This document shows, piece by piece, positions 1 through 11,800 of a DNA stretch of 64,000 nucleotides. Origin of the DNA: Actinostola sp. cb2023 (lineage: Eukaryota > Cnidaria > Anthozoa > Actiniaria > Actinostolidae); NCBI GenBank assembly GCA_033675265.1, contig JAUJYZ010000686.1:181001-245000 (forward strand), written 5' to 3'. Positions within the stretch are counted from its first letter, which is position 1. Every line of letters starts with the position of its first letter. The notes beneath the pieces are model-generated. The model was not told the DNA's origin. It saw only the letters and a list, made by a program, of their open reading frames with translations, and did not search any database. A program made the position numbers and the translations under genes.

Positions 1-244
1 TGGTTGGTCGGCTGGACTGATTTACGTGGCGATGTATACAAACAGTGATTGGATGAGTTGAAACGTGAAACTCGTTCGGGATCCACTATATGCCTGCAGT
101 TCAAGCATTCAGTATTGGTCTTGAAGGAATCAATGTGGTACAGTCATAACACACATTCATTGCATTACCACGTTGTACAATACAGGAGTGTACTTCCAGT
201 TTCATCTCCAAGACTTCAGCCAAACATCTCCGAGAAGTAACACA

Positions 245-3200
245 ATGAGTATGAACTGTGAATACAGAGCAATGCTGCTCGTTGTTGCCCGTCAGATAGG
301 CACGAAAGAACTCGAAGAACTAAAATTCCTATGTGTCGATATGATCCCTGAAAGTCGCCGAGAAGAAATTACAGAAACACTTCGACTTTTTCTCGAACTA
401 GAGAAGCAAGCTCGGCTTGGAATCGATCAACTGGATTGGTTGGGTTACATGCTTGACAAAATCGGCAGGCAGGATCTTGTTCTGAAGTTAAGAGACTTTC
501 AGTTCCAAAGAAACGCGTTTCTTGGGCATTTACGCAAAAGAACAATTACAGATTCTGCAACGCTGCAAGAAAATCATGCTACTGAAAATAGTGGTGAGTT
601 ATTAAAGCCACTGCATGTTAAACCAATCTCTTGCAGTTATATGTTTGATAAATACAACACTCTTATACCAGTAATTTATCAATCATTGTGGCAGAGTGCA
701 AACACTAAAACCATGAAACAGTACTAAGTATTTAGTGCTAAATAGCACCAATGGAACAATAGAAAACAATAGACATTGTACTATTTAGTACTAACTAAAG
801 TTAGCACTGTTTCATGGTTTTAGTGTTTGCACTCTGGCCAGTGTTTTTATAACGGGAATTTTTTAAGCTTTCAAATGGCTTCTTCGCGCATATTGGTCGT
901 GCGCAAGTACGGTCAGTAAAATGACTCAGAATAAGTCAGTTTAAATTAAACTAGAAAACTGCTAGCTATAAATGATTATGTTTTGGTTTTCCGATTTAGT
1001 TACTTTTACGCTAAATCTTTGTGTAACTGAATTAAATCACACTTAATTCCTGTTACGCATGTGATATATCAGTACTATCAATTTAACAAATTTACGATAG
1101 TTTCGCGTGGTATGTCCTCTTATTTACCACGGTTGGCGTCATCGAATCGTCAAAATTGTTGTGGATTCACGAGGCGTAGCCGAGTGCATCCACTTAACAA
1201 TTTTGACGATGAGATGGCGCCAACCGTGGTAAATAAGAGGACATACCACAAGAAACTATCGTAAGTTTGTTTTTTACCACAACAGAGGGAGAAAACATCC
1301 GAAAACGCCGATAAATTTTGAAAGAAAAACTGATTCAAGCGCGCGCTAGATCCGTGCGCGAGCGAACACGCAATTGCCGTGGTATGTACTCTTATTTACC
1401 ACGGCTCTAAGCCAATCAGAGAGCGAGAAACTGACTAGTTGTGGTAAAAACTCCTATTTTTAGCATGCGATCTTTATTATGACATGAATTGATTTATTCG
1501 ACTTGAAATAAAAAAACATTTTTTCTCTCGTGCTAGAATATTCAACGATACCGAATAATTATCCACCATCTTCTGAGTACAATCCATCAAACAACAGACA
1601 AGCTGGAGGTACAGTATTGTAATTAAAATCAGTTGTTACTCTTCCTCCTCGCAGCATCAGATTAAGTTAAAACTTAGCCTACAGCCGCTTTTTTACGCTC
1701 GCCACAGCGACCGCCAAAAAGCGGCTGTATTCGCAGGCTAGTTAAAACTAGACGCCCTATTGGCGTTAACCTCGGTTCCTGAATTGCATCAACTTCAGTT
1801 GCACTAATTTCAGGGAATAGCAAAAAAAGTAGCAAGCTCCATAAACATGGTCCATGCATGGTCCATGAACGCCAGACAACGCTTACTGTCATGCTTCAGT
1901 ATTAACTGAAGTTCGCTTATGTGTGTGTGTTGAAATCCCGGCCTTTGTCCATACACTTAATTGATCGATACTGCTAATCCTATCATGGGTACATGGCGTA
2001 GCAATTTCAATGCAGTAAATGTATGTGAGAAAATCGTATTTCCTAATTTTCTCCATGCTGGATGTTGCAGCAGAATCTTTTCCAATGTCCTAGTTTGAAG
2101 AAAGCCATGGATTGTACGTCAAAAAATCTGGACAATCAACGAATTTGGAGATGGTTCTATCAAAATTACATAATTAACGTAGCAATTTTCAATACAGTAA
2201 ATGTATGGGAGAAATTTGTTTTTCCCATTTTTTTGGCCGAACTAGATATTGCAGTTGCTCAGAATCTTTTCCAGTGTCATTTTTTGAAGAAAGCCAAGGA
2301 TTGTACGGCAAAAAATCTCAGTGGACAATTAACGAATTTGGAAATGGTTCTATCAAAATTACATAACGTAGCAAATTTATATACAGTAAATGTATGGGAG
2401 AAATCGATTTTCCTAATTTTTCGCCTTACCATACTAGACGTTGCAGCTGCTCTTCTCCTTTTCTGAGCCCTAGGTCCAGTTAAATCACATACTTACGAAT
2501 TTTCATATAACTCACAAAATTCTCTCTTGCGGGTTTTTACCAGGTGTAATGTTTTTGATGCGCAAAGGATTGTGGTAAAATGTATAAAGTGCCAATACTT
2601 TATCAATACTGTAGATTAATGACCATGACGTCAACCGGAAGTGTAAATAATTTCTGTTCGGGATTTCGTACATTAGAGATTTAGTCCAAGCCTAAGCCTG
2701 TGAGGTTACTTTATCCACAGGGAATATCAACTATGAAGGTATGAAACTCCGAACAGAAGTTATGTACACTTCCGGCTGACGTCGCCGTCGTCGATTTTAC
2801 AAAGCTTAAACTCCCTATGATTATCTCTAGAGGTGACTGCACGATGCATCCTCAGAATTGCGTCCGTGGGGGCCTGGTTTGGAGGATGTGCTTATCTTCT
2901 AAATCAATACAAAGACGATCCAGAAGCCTTGATAAATGTAATAACTAGAGTGATATTACCATCGGGTATCGTAGTGCGACACATCGCCAGTGGATCTGTG
3001 AAACTGTTGCTATGGGCGACGGACCTGAGCGCCCTTAAAGAATTATGGAATAGGTAATTGATGTAATAGAAAATGACGTGACCGATTTACGAGCTCTTTT
3101 GATTTGATCGATGCATGTGTGTCATGCTACCTACCCTGGGTTCCAGAGGCCTTAGGAGCCCACTCCTCGGCCTCTGGAACCCAGGCCGGGTACATCAGCT

Positions 3201-5980
3201 ACCTGGCACGCAGAGGACTACTTGAGAAGGTGGCTAGTGTTGATTGGCTGACTCACTGACTCACTCGCTCGCTCGCTCACTGGACACGAGCTCTCGCTTA
3301 CTGATTCATTGGACTGCATCGCTGACTTTTAAAATACCGACATCTGACATTAGAGTCGTTTTCGTATATGAGTGGGAAGTAGTTACGGTACGGTTCGTGC
3401 CATACGGTCGAGTGACCGTGACGTGTTGATTGGTTGAGCAATGATATATTTTGCGCTGTGATTAATTGGTCGACTAGAAGTACCGTGACTGCATTACTAC
3501 ATAGGTTCCCCACTCATGCGAAAACGATTCTAACTATGTGACTTATTATTGTAATTAACTATAACTGAGTGACTGAGTGACTGACGCTTGTCTTCACTAT
3601 CTTCTAAGGTACAAAACAGGTCAGCTACGCGAAGACCTGGAAAACCTACTGGTAACAGAAGACTTGAAGAACTTGGCAAATGGTGAAAAAATCGAATTTA
3701 GTGTTGAGATGAGTGAAGATGAATACAGGAACGCTTGCCTTGACTTGGTGATCGCGCATTATGAAGGTAACCAACAGTGCAAAATTGCCGTTTGTCTGCT
3801 GTTTCCCAGTCTCTAGCGCAGCCATTTCACTGAACCGCGGAGGGAATGGGACCAACCGTAAGAACAGGTAGTCTGCGTAGCCTGGCTTTCCGAGAGCCAA
3901 GTTACGCAGGCTAATGCAAAGGGTAGTGCTTTTTGAGTACTTTGCGGATATTACTTTCGTTTTCTAGTGAATTTCTTCAGTTCGTCTCATAAAGTGTGTC
4001 CCCTAACTAGCTCGCTTTCATGTACGGAATCCTAAAGCATTATGGGTAACTAACTATTCGCGAGATAGTCCATTCTTTAATATTTTGGAATGAATTGTTA
4101 ATTCATGAATTTAACATTTTTACGTTTATCTTTTTATTTTGATTTGTTCAGCTACAAGTTACCTCAACACCAGTCTCTCACGGACACTACATCGTTCCTG
4201 TTCTTTAACGGATATGACGTCACTCAACATACAGCCAATCATGGAAAACGCTCGAATCCAAGAGTTGCCACGTGACACAAAATACAAGATACCAATACAA
4301 AATAAACATCTCTTAAAGCTTCAATTAAGCGAATGTTCTTCGATGTCATCAGGACGCTTTAGTTCAAGTGTTTGCAGCGAATCATCTGAAAGTACTGGTG
4401 CGTATCCAGGCATTCCAATCATTAAAATATATTGTGCGCGCGTCTCTTTTGGTGGGTTTCCTGTGGCAGGGAGCGTTGGCATATTATATATTGGGCTTCC
4501 TGTGGCAGAGCGCGCGGCATATTGTATATTGGGCTTCCTGTGGCAGAGCGTGCGGCATATTGTATATTGGGCTTCTTGTGGCAGGGCGCGTTGGCATATT
4601 ATATATATTGGGCTTCCTGTGGCAGAGTGTGCGACATATTATATATTGGGTTCCCTGTGGCAGAGTGCGCGGCATATTATATATTGGGTTTCCTGTGGCA
4701 GAGCGCGCGGCATATTATATATTGGGCTTCCTGTGGCAGAGTGTGCGACATATTATATATTGGGTTCCCTGTGGCAGAGTGCGCGGCATATTATATATTG
4801 GGTTTCCTGTGCCAGAGTGCGCGGCATATTATGTATTGGGTTCCCTGTGGCAGAGCGCGCGGCATATTATATATTGGGTTCCCTGTGGCAGAGCGCGCGA
4901 CATATCATATATTGGGTTCCCTGTGGTACTCGTAATTTGTGTTACTTTTTTGTAGATGATTCCCACTTTTTACTTTGTGATTTCCTCCAAACGAGCGACA
5001 AAGTTCAAGATATCTGTGCCCTTCTCGACCGAGATATGATATTGTGCGACGATTGGCGGAGCCTCGCTTCCGAGTTCGGTAACAAGATGATTAATATTCG
5101 TCTCTGGGAAAGAAAGCCTTCGCCTTCGTTGGCTTTGCTGGAAGACATTGTCTTCAAATCGCCATACACGAAAGTGACTGAGCTAATCGATAAATTGTCG
5201 GAATTAGACCGGGATGATGTCGTGGCACAAATACAAGGTACAGGGGAATACCGGGAATGCATATATATGTGTATTTTTATTTTGTTTTCCTCTTCGTTTT
5301 TGACGAGACAATTGACTCGCCTCCCCCCTCCTCCCATCTTTTATAGTGTATTTTAACCGATATAATTAATGTTGAAAAATGTTCTTGAATTGCTGCATAG
5401 AGTCGTTTTCGTACTGATGAGTGAGAAGTAGTTACGGTACGGTTCGTGTCGTGCGGTACCGTGCCGTGACTGTGCCGTGTCCAAGCATTCTGATTGGTTG
5501 AGCAATGATTTTGCGCACTGTGATTGGTTGAATAGAATGTCTTCGATTCCGTACCGCGTGACCGTAAGGTTTCCCACCCGTAAGAAAACGACTTTAGTCT
5601 ATGTTGTGCCATAACGTACAATACTAAGGCTCATATTTCGTATATTTGCAGGTCGTGAATACAATAGCGACCCCTTATCACTATGGAACCTACCATTCAT
5701 GGTTAGAAAGAAAATTGCTGTAGAACTGGACAGTGCTACACAATCACAATTTACTGATGTGGTCCGTAATCTCGCAGATAATATAAGCCCCGGCGAAATA
5801 GAGTCCCTTAGAAAACGCCCCTCGCCAACCATGACCCTTCTAGAGGAACTAGAAACAGCGTTTCCCTCTTTACATGTATCACACCTCCGTGATGCGTGTC
5901 TTCAGGGTAAAGTTACCGACGCTGTAAAAACGCTAGAGCGATACACAAGAATGACTCAGTTAAAAAGGAAGAGAGTTTAA
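245..5980 (+). CDS. DED / TRADD-N-like / death domain / death domain adaptor, six exons
   Basis: Exons by eye: 245-593, 2831-3053, 3609-3766, 4152-4397, 4956-5237, 5652-5980. They sum to 1587 nt (528 aa plus TAA), with GT/AG borders and continuous phase. Residues 1-90 form a death effector domain with FADD-like signatures (LKFLC, LGIDQL, and the charged GRQDL near residue 75). Exons 2-3 (about 160-240) resemble the TRADD N-terminal ferredoxin-like fold: ALKELWNRYKTGQLRE, LVTEDLKNLANGEKIE, SVEMSEDEYRNACLDL. Exon 4 is a Ser-rich linker. Exon 5 (326-419) is a death domain (DICALLDRDMILCDDW, IRLWERKPSPSLALLED). Exon 6 (420-528) is a second one (FTDVVRNLADNISPGEIESL, RKRPSPTMTLLEEL) with a basic tail. 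Homotypic DED and DD contacts recruit caspases or kinases, so a cytosolic adaptor role is inferred. An in-frame ATG at 173 is possible; 245 was chosen because the DED starts directly after it. Introns hold MITEs and a minisatellite. Confidence 0.8.
692..836. mobile_element. MITE, family with CAGAGTGCAAAC ends, copy 1
   Basis: Near-perfect 31-bp terminal inverted repeats (692-722 and 806-836; ends CAGAGTGCAAACACTAAAAC) flank a short AT-rich core containing ACAATAGAAAACAATAGA. It lies in intron 1 of the adaptor gene. The same core and ends recur at 28052-28159 and 31392-31534, so this is a dispersed family, not a one-off hairpin. Confidence 0.75.
1092..1264. mobile_element. Foldback element, about 75-bp arms
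   Basis: Arms 1092-1170 and 1186-1264 are almost perfectly inverted and share TTACGATAGTTTC ends and TGGTATGTCCTCTTATTTAC. The loop is only about 15 bp, so a transcript of intron 1 would form a long hairpin. A partial copy of the same arm (GGTATGTACTCTTATTTACC) sits at 1381-1401. Confidence 0.75.
1675..1742. repeat. Short inverted repeat
   Basis: TAGCCTACAGCCGCTTTTT on the left pairs with AAAAAGCGGCTGTA plus GCAGGCTA on the right. It is a small MITE-like hairpin in intron 1 of the adaptor gene. Confidence 0.55.
1990..2462. repeat. Three direct copies of a ~185-bp sequence
   Basis: Copies start near 1990, 2177 and 2359, the last one partial. Each contains CAGTAAATGTATG followed by GAGAAA. 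The two complete copies also share GAATCTTTTCCA, TTGAAGAAAGCCA and GGTTCTATCAAAATTACATA. The open frame across them is a by-product. Lies in intron 1 of the adaptor gene. Confidence 0.7.
2626..2783. mobile_element. MITE with GACGTC/CCGGAAGTGT arms
   Basis: The left arm (TGACGTCAACCGGAAGTGTA, then TTTCTGTTCGG) is inverted at the right end (CCGAACAGAAGT, then TACACTTCCGGCTGACGTC). It ends about 45 bp before adaptor exon 2. Confidence 0.65.
3131..3192. repeat. Hairpin, CCTGGGTTCCAGAGGC arms
   Basis: A near-perfect inverted repeat with CCTGGGTTCCAGAGGCC on the left and GGCCTCTGGAACCCAGG on the right. GAGCCCACTCCT in the loop resembles the ends of the element at 32786-33523, so this may be a solo relic of that family. 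Confidence 0.55.
3352..3532. mobile_element. MITE with AGAGTCGTTTTCGTA...GAGTGGGAA ends, copy 1
   Basis: Terminal inverted repeats AGAGTCGTTTTCG and CGAAAACGATTCT, each followed inward by the ATGAGTGGG block. The interior carries ATTGGTTGAGCAATGAT, an inverted CCAAT box. It is in intron 2 of the adaptor gene. Related copies lie at 5399-5594, 17509-17712 and 17983-18131, and a second subfamily at 22361-22518 and 63415-63712. Confidence 0.7.
4454..4925. repeat. 38-bp minisatellite built on GGGHTNCCTGTGG, inside adaptor intron 4
   Basis: About 13 units of 38 bp, each GGG(C/T)T(T/C)CCTGTGGCAGAG followed by GCGCGGCATATTATATATT. They nearly fill intron 4 (4398-4955). The unit is not a multiple of 3, yet all three plus frames stay open across the array. 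The same unit occurs in facing pairs at 47927-48105. Confidence 0.85.
5399..5594. mobile_element. MITE with AGAGTCGTTTTCG ends, copy 2
   Basis: Left end AGAGTCGTTTTCGTA, right end AAAACGACTTTAGT. It has an internal CCAAT-type sequence (TGATTGGTTGAGCAATGATT) and a second ATTGGTTGAATAGAATG. It lies in intron 5 of the adaptor gene. Confidence 0.65.
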
Positions 5981-6090
5981 AAAGGTTGGAAAGGGTAGGT
6001 GGTGATTCTGGGATAGATCCAACTGGACCCACAATTGCATGAATAGCAGTCTCCAGGATCGATCTATTATAGACCGGTCTACGGGTGGCA

Positions 6091-6096
6091 AATAAA
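6091..6096 (+). promoter_or_regulatory. Candidate polyadenylation signal AATAAA
   Basis: A canonical AATAAA lies 111 bp after the stop codon of the adaptor gene. It is the first one on the plus strand downstream and is a reasonable 3' end. The cleavage site is not determined. Confidence 0.4.
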
Positions 6097-6203
6097 TTGG
6101 AAGATATGATCATATAAACCATTGATGTAGCAGTCTTAGATTTTGACAATCTTATCTCCAATGTAAAAACTGTATAGCCTATCCAAACTCCAAACTAGTC
6201 TTT

Positions 6204-6801
6204 CAGTCCATAAGTAGGAGCATCCATGCTACATATTGGGTCAATGTCACGCCGGTTTGAACAAGTTTGGCTATTTTTAGAACACGATTTCTCGAAATTG
6301 ACCAATCACTGTGCACTTCCAGTTTTATTTGATGCAACTCGTTTTATTTGTTGCAATTCGTTTTATTTGCAGCAACTCGTTTTATTTGTAGCAACTCGTT
6401 TTATTTGCAGCAACTCGTTTTATTTGCAGCAACTGGCGTTTTATTTGCAGCAACTCGTTTTATTTGATGCAACTCGTTTTATTTGTTAACTCGTTTTATT
6501 TGCAGCAACTCGTTTTATTTGCAGCAACTCGTTTTATTTGCAGCAACTCGTTTTATTTGTTGCAATTCGTTTTATTTGCAGCAACTCGATTTATTTGCAG
6601 CAACTCGTTTTATTTGCAGCAACTTGTTTTATTTGCTGCAACTCGTTTTATTTACTGCAACTCGTTTTATTTGCTGCAACTCGTTTTATTTGTTGCAACT
6701 CGTTTTATTTGCAGCAATTTCGTGTTCTAAACTAGCCAAACTTGTTCAAACGCCGTGACAGATTTTAATGCTACATGGATGCTCCTACTTATGGGCTCCT
6801 G
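6204..6801. mobile_element. TIR element, family CAGGAGCCCATAAGTAGGAGC, copy with minisatellite
   Basis: The right end (GCTCCTACTTATGGGCTCCTG) matches the ends of elements at 44227 and 45010. The left end is degraded (CAGTCCATAAGTAGGAGC). Subterminal inverted repeats include GTTTGAACAAGTTTGGCTA and its complement. The middle is filled by the minisatellite at 6325-6718. Confidence 0.7.
6325..6718. repeat. 18-bp minisatellite, GCAACTCGTTTTATTTGC
   Basis: About 21 units with A/T variants in the CAGCAA/TGCAA junction. They sit inside the TIR element at 6204-6801. Open frames across the array are repeat artefacts. Confidence 0.85.
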
Positions 6802-6959
6802 ATCGAGGACAACACCTTGAAAAACTTGTAACTATTAAATTCACTCAGTGGAGTGTTGTTCGTGGCCGCTCATTTATAAACTAAACACTCAGACCCAGTC
6901 TTCCAACATATTTGTCACAGACCGATATATATAGAGAAGCTTTAGCATCTTTAAATGAG

Positions 6960-6979
6960 GGGGGGGGGGGGGGGGGGGG
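6960..6979. repeat. Poly-G run of about 20
   Basis: An uninterrupted G homopolymer, prone to assembly error and able to form G-quadruplex DNA. No gene adjoins it. Confidence 0.8.
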
Positions 6980-7169
6980 TATAGGGTCTGCTGCATGTTA
7001 TCAGGCCTGATAAATGCGGCACTAAAACTCCTACGAGGAGCCATAACATGTTTGAAGGCAACATGAGCAAGAGGTGCATTGTGGGAGCACTGTTAGTAAC
7101 TGCTTTGTACTCCATATTTAACTTTGGAAATTTATTGGAAATCGAATTGAATTTCCAACGAATTTCCAA

Positions 7170-7258
7170 ACCTTGGAAATGTCCAAAACCCTGAAATTCT
7201 TTGGAAATATGTCCAAAACCTTGAAATTCTTTGGAAATGTCCAAAACCTTGAAATTCG
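7170..7258. repeat. About 30-bp tandem repeat, three units
   Basis: Units read GTCCAAAACC, TTGAAATTC, TTTGGAAAT in tandem. No coding features. Confidence 0.6.
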
Positions 7259-7310
7259 ATCTTTGCAAATGTCGAAAGTTTTGAAGAGTGCGCGTGTTAC
7301 ATGCGAGCTG

Positions 7311-7505
7311 TATACAGCTAATTCAGAAAACGTTGTCGGCGATCGACTATGTTTCCTTGTTTTAAAACGCGTAGGCATACATTTACAGATTCATCTGCCA
7401 TTGTCACCAAATACCAAAAGCATGCAAGTGAATTATCATATCTACCCATACTCCCTTTCGGTCTAGAGTCGATCGCCGACTCACGTTTTCTGAATTAGCT
7501 GTATG
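7311..7505. mobile_element. TIR element, ~36-bp arms
   Basis: ATACAGCTAATTCAGAAAAC and GGCGATCGAC on the left pair with GTCGATCGCC and GTTTTCTGAATTAGCTGTAT on the right. The interior is unique and non-coding. Confidence 0.65.
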
Positions 7506-8579
7506 CCCCAGCATCACTCGTTCACAAAGACTATGATAGTTTTACTGAATAACGATAGAACAAACGGCTTGACTAATGATACTGTACTAATATTCAACTA
7601 CCGTAATTTCTCTTTTTTTTTATCAGTCAATCAATCAATTTTTATTTGACTCAATTCATATAAATAGTCCTGCCTTCCAATTTTTGTAGTATTACCGGCC
7701 GGGCCCCGACAGAGTCGCACACAACTCAGTTTGATACAACTTACGAGCTATTGTTACCATGAGCGCTTTGATTACGATTGCAAAATTTGTAAGCCATAAT
7801 GTCTTTTTCTAAGAGAGCCAAGATTAAAGTGCAACAAGACGCTCAATGAGCGTTCACTCGGGCATTGTGAAAAGGAAAATGTCAGTTGTTCGAGGAAGTA
7901 CTTGAAAATGAATGCCAGTTGGTTGAAGAACAAGGACAATGTCAGCTGCGCGAGGAGAGACCTGACAATGACTGACAGTTGCGTGACGAGGGAGACTATG
8001 TATATACATGTATGTGTCGAGTTCATTTGATTTGCCTTTGAGTCATTTGATTACCTTTTGACTTTGAGTTCAATTGATTTGATTTTGATGAGTTTGTGTA
8101 AAGGCCCCCTCTCTAGCTTCAGATCCCGAAACGTCGAGTTTGGAATCGAGTTCGGGTTCGAGTTACGGTTCGAACGTCGAATAAAACAAGGACATCTTCT
8201 TCAATACAATATAATTTCTCTGACGTCATGACAATCAGTGACAGTTGAGTGACGAGGGAGACTATTAGTCCGGTGAGTACGAACATGATACGTCTTGAGG
8301 TTGCATAGGTCAGATGGTTCCGATAACGGCCTCGCGTTTGTTTAAAAAAAAAAATATTTTAAGCGAGCTTCTAGTCCTTTTACCACTTCTAGTCATTGAA
8401 CGATGAACTAGAATCCTGACCTTTTAATAGCTTGAAGATCTACAGCTGCTTTCAAAACTAAGATTCATAATCTACTTGAGTCCTGTGTCTCCTTTATCTT
8501 TTCAAATCTGCGGAGTAATCTTGAAACTCCGGATACGATTTAAATACGTCGCATACTCGTCATTTTGAAGCCGAACAAA

Positions 8580-8614
<35 letters not shown>

Positions 8615-8747
8615 CGAAATCCGCATTTTCTAACTCGGGCGGCCTGCGGCCTGGGCCCGAGTAATAAAAACGTGAAATATATTAAAAATCTCTTCCCGAA
8701 AATATTTGTTATTTGGCTTTGAGAACCCTTAATCTGAAACACGACTT
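7506..8747. other. Non-coding interval upstream of SIRT1
   Basis: I see no gene here. It holds a short hairpin motif (GACGCTC...GAGCGTTCACT, about 7833-7860) that recurs at 1751 and 42664, an ACT trinucleotide run near 8580-8614, and AT-rich sequence. The SIRT1 promoter and 5' UTR must lie in the last few hundred bases. No TATA box is evident. Confidence 0.5.
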
Positions 8748-8782
8748 GGGTTACCTGTGGTTAGGTAATGGGATCCCTGTGG
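8748..8782 (+). promoter_or_regulatory. Two GGGHTNCCTGTGG motif copies 70-100 bp upstream of the SIRT1 ATG
   Basis: GGGTTACCTGTGG (8748-8760) and GGGATCCCTGTGG (8770-8782) lie in direct orientation, 22 bp apart. They match the dispersed motif described in the findings and contain the RUNX-type TGTGG core. They fall in the presumed promoter or 5' UTR. A regulatory role is inference. Confidence 0.4.
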
Positions 8783-8851
8783 TATCACCGGATGCCCAAC
8801 AACATTACGTCATTACGTCCCCATAACTCACATACCAACAAACGCTCCAAA

Positions 8852-11800
8852 ATGGCGGAAGTTGGTAACGATTGTTTCCCTTCAAAGCGAATTCGCCTTT
8901 CTCCTGAGCGAGAAAACAACATTATAAGTACATCTACAGAACAAGTAATCGATAAAGACGAATCGATAATCGACGAAGAGCCGTTATTATCGAGTAGTAG
9001 CGTCTTTCAAGCTTCAAATGTTGACCCTTCGTTGTCACGTGAACAAGATGGCGACAATGACGACTTTCATAAACACGACCAGTTCGAAGGGGGTGACTTT
9101 CCTAGTTGTTTTAGCGTAGAGGATGACATTGGTAATAGCGAAGAACATCATTATCAGCCAATAGCAGGTAAAATATCGGGATTAATTGAATTTGATAGAA
9201 AACAATAATTATTGTCCGCCATTTTGTTTTGCTAAAAAATTGTCCGACAAAAAATCCACTGAAAACGATCCATAAATTTTCCTTTTAAAAATTAACTTCA
9301 TCAACGATAGATAAGCTTAAGTGTGTATCACTTAAAAATCTACGGTGAAATAACGTATTTAAAGTCGTAATAATTTGTGACAATTTCGGAATTTGACAGT
9401 TTCAAAAGAAGGGGGAGGGGTGGGTACTGATTTTTATTTTCGGAAATCGCATTACCTTGATACCGTAAGGGAGGGGAGAGGTGGGTTCTGATTTTTATAG
9501 GGAAGATGACTGTTACTAAAGCTGATTTGCTACTATTTAAGTAGCGATCCGCGTAAGAACTAAAGCGAAAACAATAGACCTGCGGCTATGGAGGACGTTA
9601 AAGAGGTGCGGTCGTAAATGTGTCTATCCAATTATAATGAACGATCTCATTGGAGAACTCCTCGTTAGCGCGAAATTCAAACAGTATATGTAACTTTACT
9701 TCGTTGATAGTACGATTACACAGCTGAAACTCATACAATTTGTCACATTTATCATAAACATTCACATCTCACATGGTACATTTCGAACAAAATCGTATGT
9801 GAGGAACTAAACATTTTATGTTACAATGCGTTCTGTTTGGGAGTCTCTGTTATTTATCTCATTGTCGTTGACAGATATGTCCCATTCACCTCAATGCTAT
9901 TGGATGAAATTTGGCGAGAGTGAAGTCCGCCGGAGCGCCCAAAACAAAACAATAACAAAATACACTTTCAATGTCCTAAAACTTGTAAAATCTCAAAAAA
10001 AAATCTGAAAATAGTTCATCATCCGCAACGATGTTCAAGTCATCATAGTAATAATCTCCTGTGTCAGTGTCATCGGTCTCTAGGTCGATTCCTCCTTTCA
10101 CAAGTTCAGGAAAAGTCTTTGTTAGAAAGAGGACTTCCATCACATCTAGTCTAATTCAATTCCCCGAGCGCATATCACTCTTAGGGAAGGATAAGAACAA
10201 AGACATGCAATGGTAAGAACGCTGATCTGGGTGTTAGATGAAATATTGATTCTTGTGAGGCGTCGAAGAGAGTCATTCGCTTTGTAAATTGAACAGTTCA
10301 GCGATCTCCACAGGTAGCCCAATAATAATTATAATAATTATTTGTCAGAGAAGGGCTAATTTTAAAATGGCTATAACTCGCTCAATTCTCGTCCAAATCG
10401 CTTCAAATCTTCACAGACAATAAAGGAATAATTGAGTAAGATACACAGGACTTTATAGAGGATTTCATTTTCATTTTATTATTTTATTGATTTTATTGAC
10501 ATTATCCACATAGCTTGGGCTACCTAGCTGTGCGATCTCGCCACAGCTTTCAATGTTCAATTCTCGTAGATGTTTTGCTGCTTTCCTGGTCTTGTTCTTT
10601 GACCAGTTTGCATCCTCGTCTGATAGAAACAGCCGTGATTCTTCACATGAACACAAGCGAAGTTGATCGGCGTTCACCGTGCCATGCTTCCATTCGTCGT
10701 GTCGCGAACATCAACAGAGCGCGGAAAAGGGCATTCCATTCGATTGGAATACCTCATGCACATTCACTCTAACTTTCCTTATCTTGTAAGTTACTTTTTT
10801 GCGTTTGATTTCGGCTTTTCAGATTCCTTTACATTGGCTTATTCAATGGCCTCAACTTGTTGACACGACATCGATGACTTGAAATTCGAGACGAGAGTCA
10901 GAATTTCGTGACGCTCACATACGAATTGTTCCCGAAGCCAATGAAACAATTGGAGAACGATTACTACTGCCATATACGGAGTTTCGTGTATGGAAACGAA
11001 GTATATCGTAGAAAAATCGGAGTTTCAAAGACTTTAACCAATCAGATCGCTGGATTTTAATAACTTAATCCCTTTACGATTTCTTTGCATAAGACATTCC
11101 TAAAGTTCCATAGCCGTTCGTGCTTTCGTTCTTACGCGGATCGCTACTTAAATCAATTTTATATAATTTTGTGCAAAGGAAAAGTCTCGGAAAAGATTGA
11201 TTTTGCTCTACTCATAACTGTCACCTTGTAGTTATGCATCAATTAATTCCAACTGTTACCATCCCCCATGGGCATACTCTAGGGATTTGTAAGGACCTGT
11301 GTCCCGGGGGTGGGGATTTTGTACAACAATGTGTTGCCCCAGGGGTGGGGGGCGGGGAAAACTTGACCGAGCATATAATCAATGGAGGAATTCATAATAA
11401 TGGAATTCGCCTGTAAAGAGATTACTTTGGTCGCCGATTGGCTTGAAAAACAAGGTCTTGCAACATTAAAGGCTTAGTTTGAAGGTATAAAGAAACACTT
11501 CATGATTTAATAAGCACAGATGACTTGATCTTATCTCTACTGTTATGGTTGATAACTCTTTCCAAAAGCCGTCTAGCTTTATTATTAAACATGCCTTTAA
11601 TAATTCAATTGTTGGTTGCTTTTCCATTGCCCGGGGGTGGGGAATTTGTTATTTCTGGCGGCCCAGGGGCAGGGAATTTGTAGTCCCAAGAATAAAAAAA
11701 TACAAATCCCCGGGGGTCAGCCGGGGGAGGGGATGGTAACAGCTGGAATTGATCCATGCATTAGCATTTTAATATATAGGCTGTGTCAAGGAAAATATGA

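Noticed and set aside
2062..2466. 134-codon frame with LFQCPSLKKA repeats
   Set aside because: By-product of three direct ~185-bp copies within an adaptor intron.
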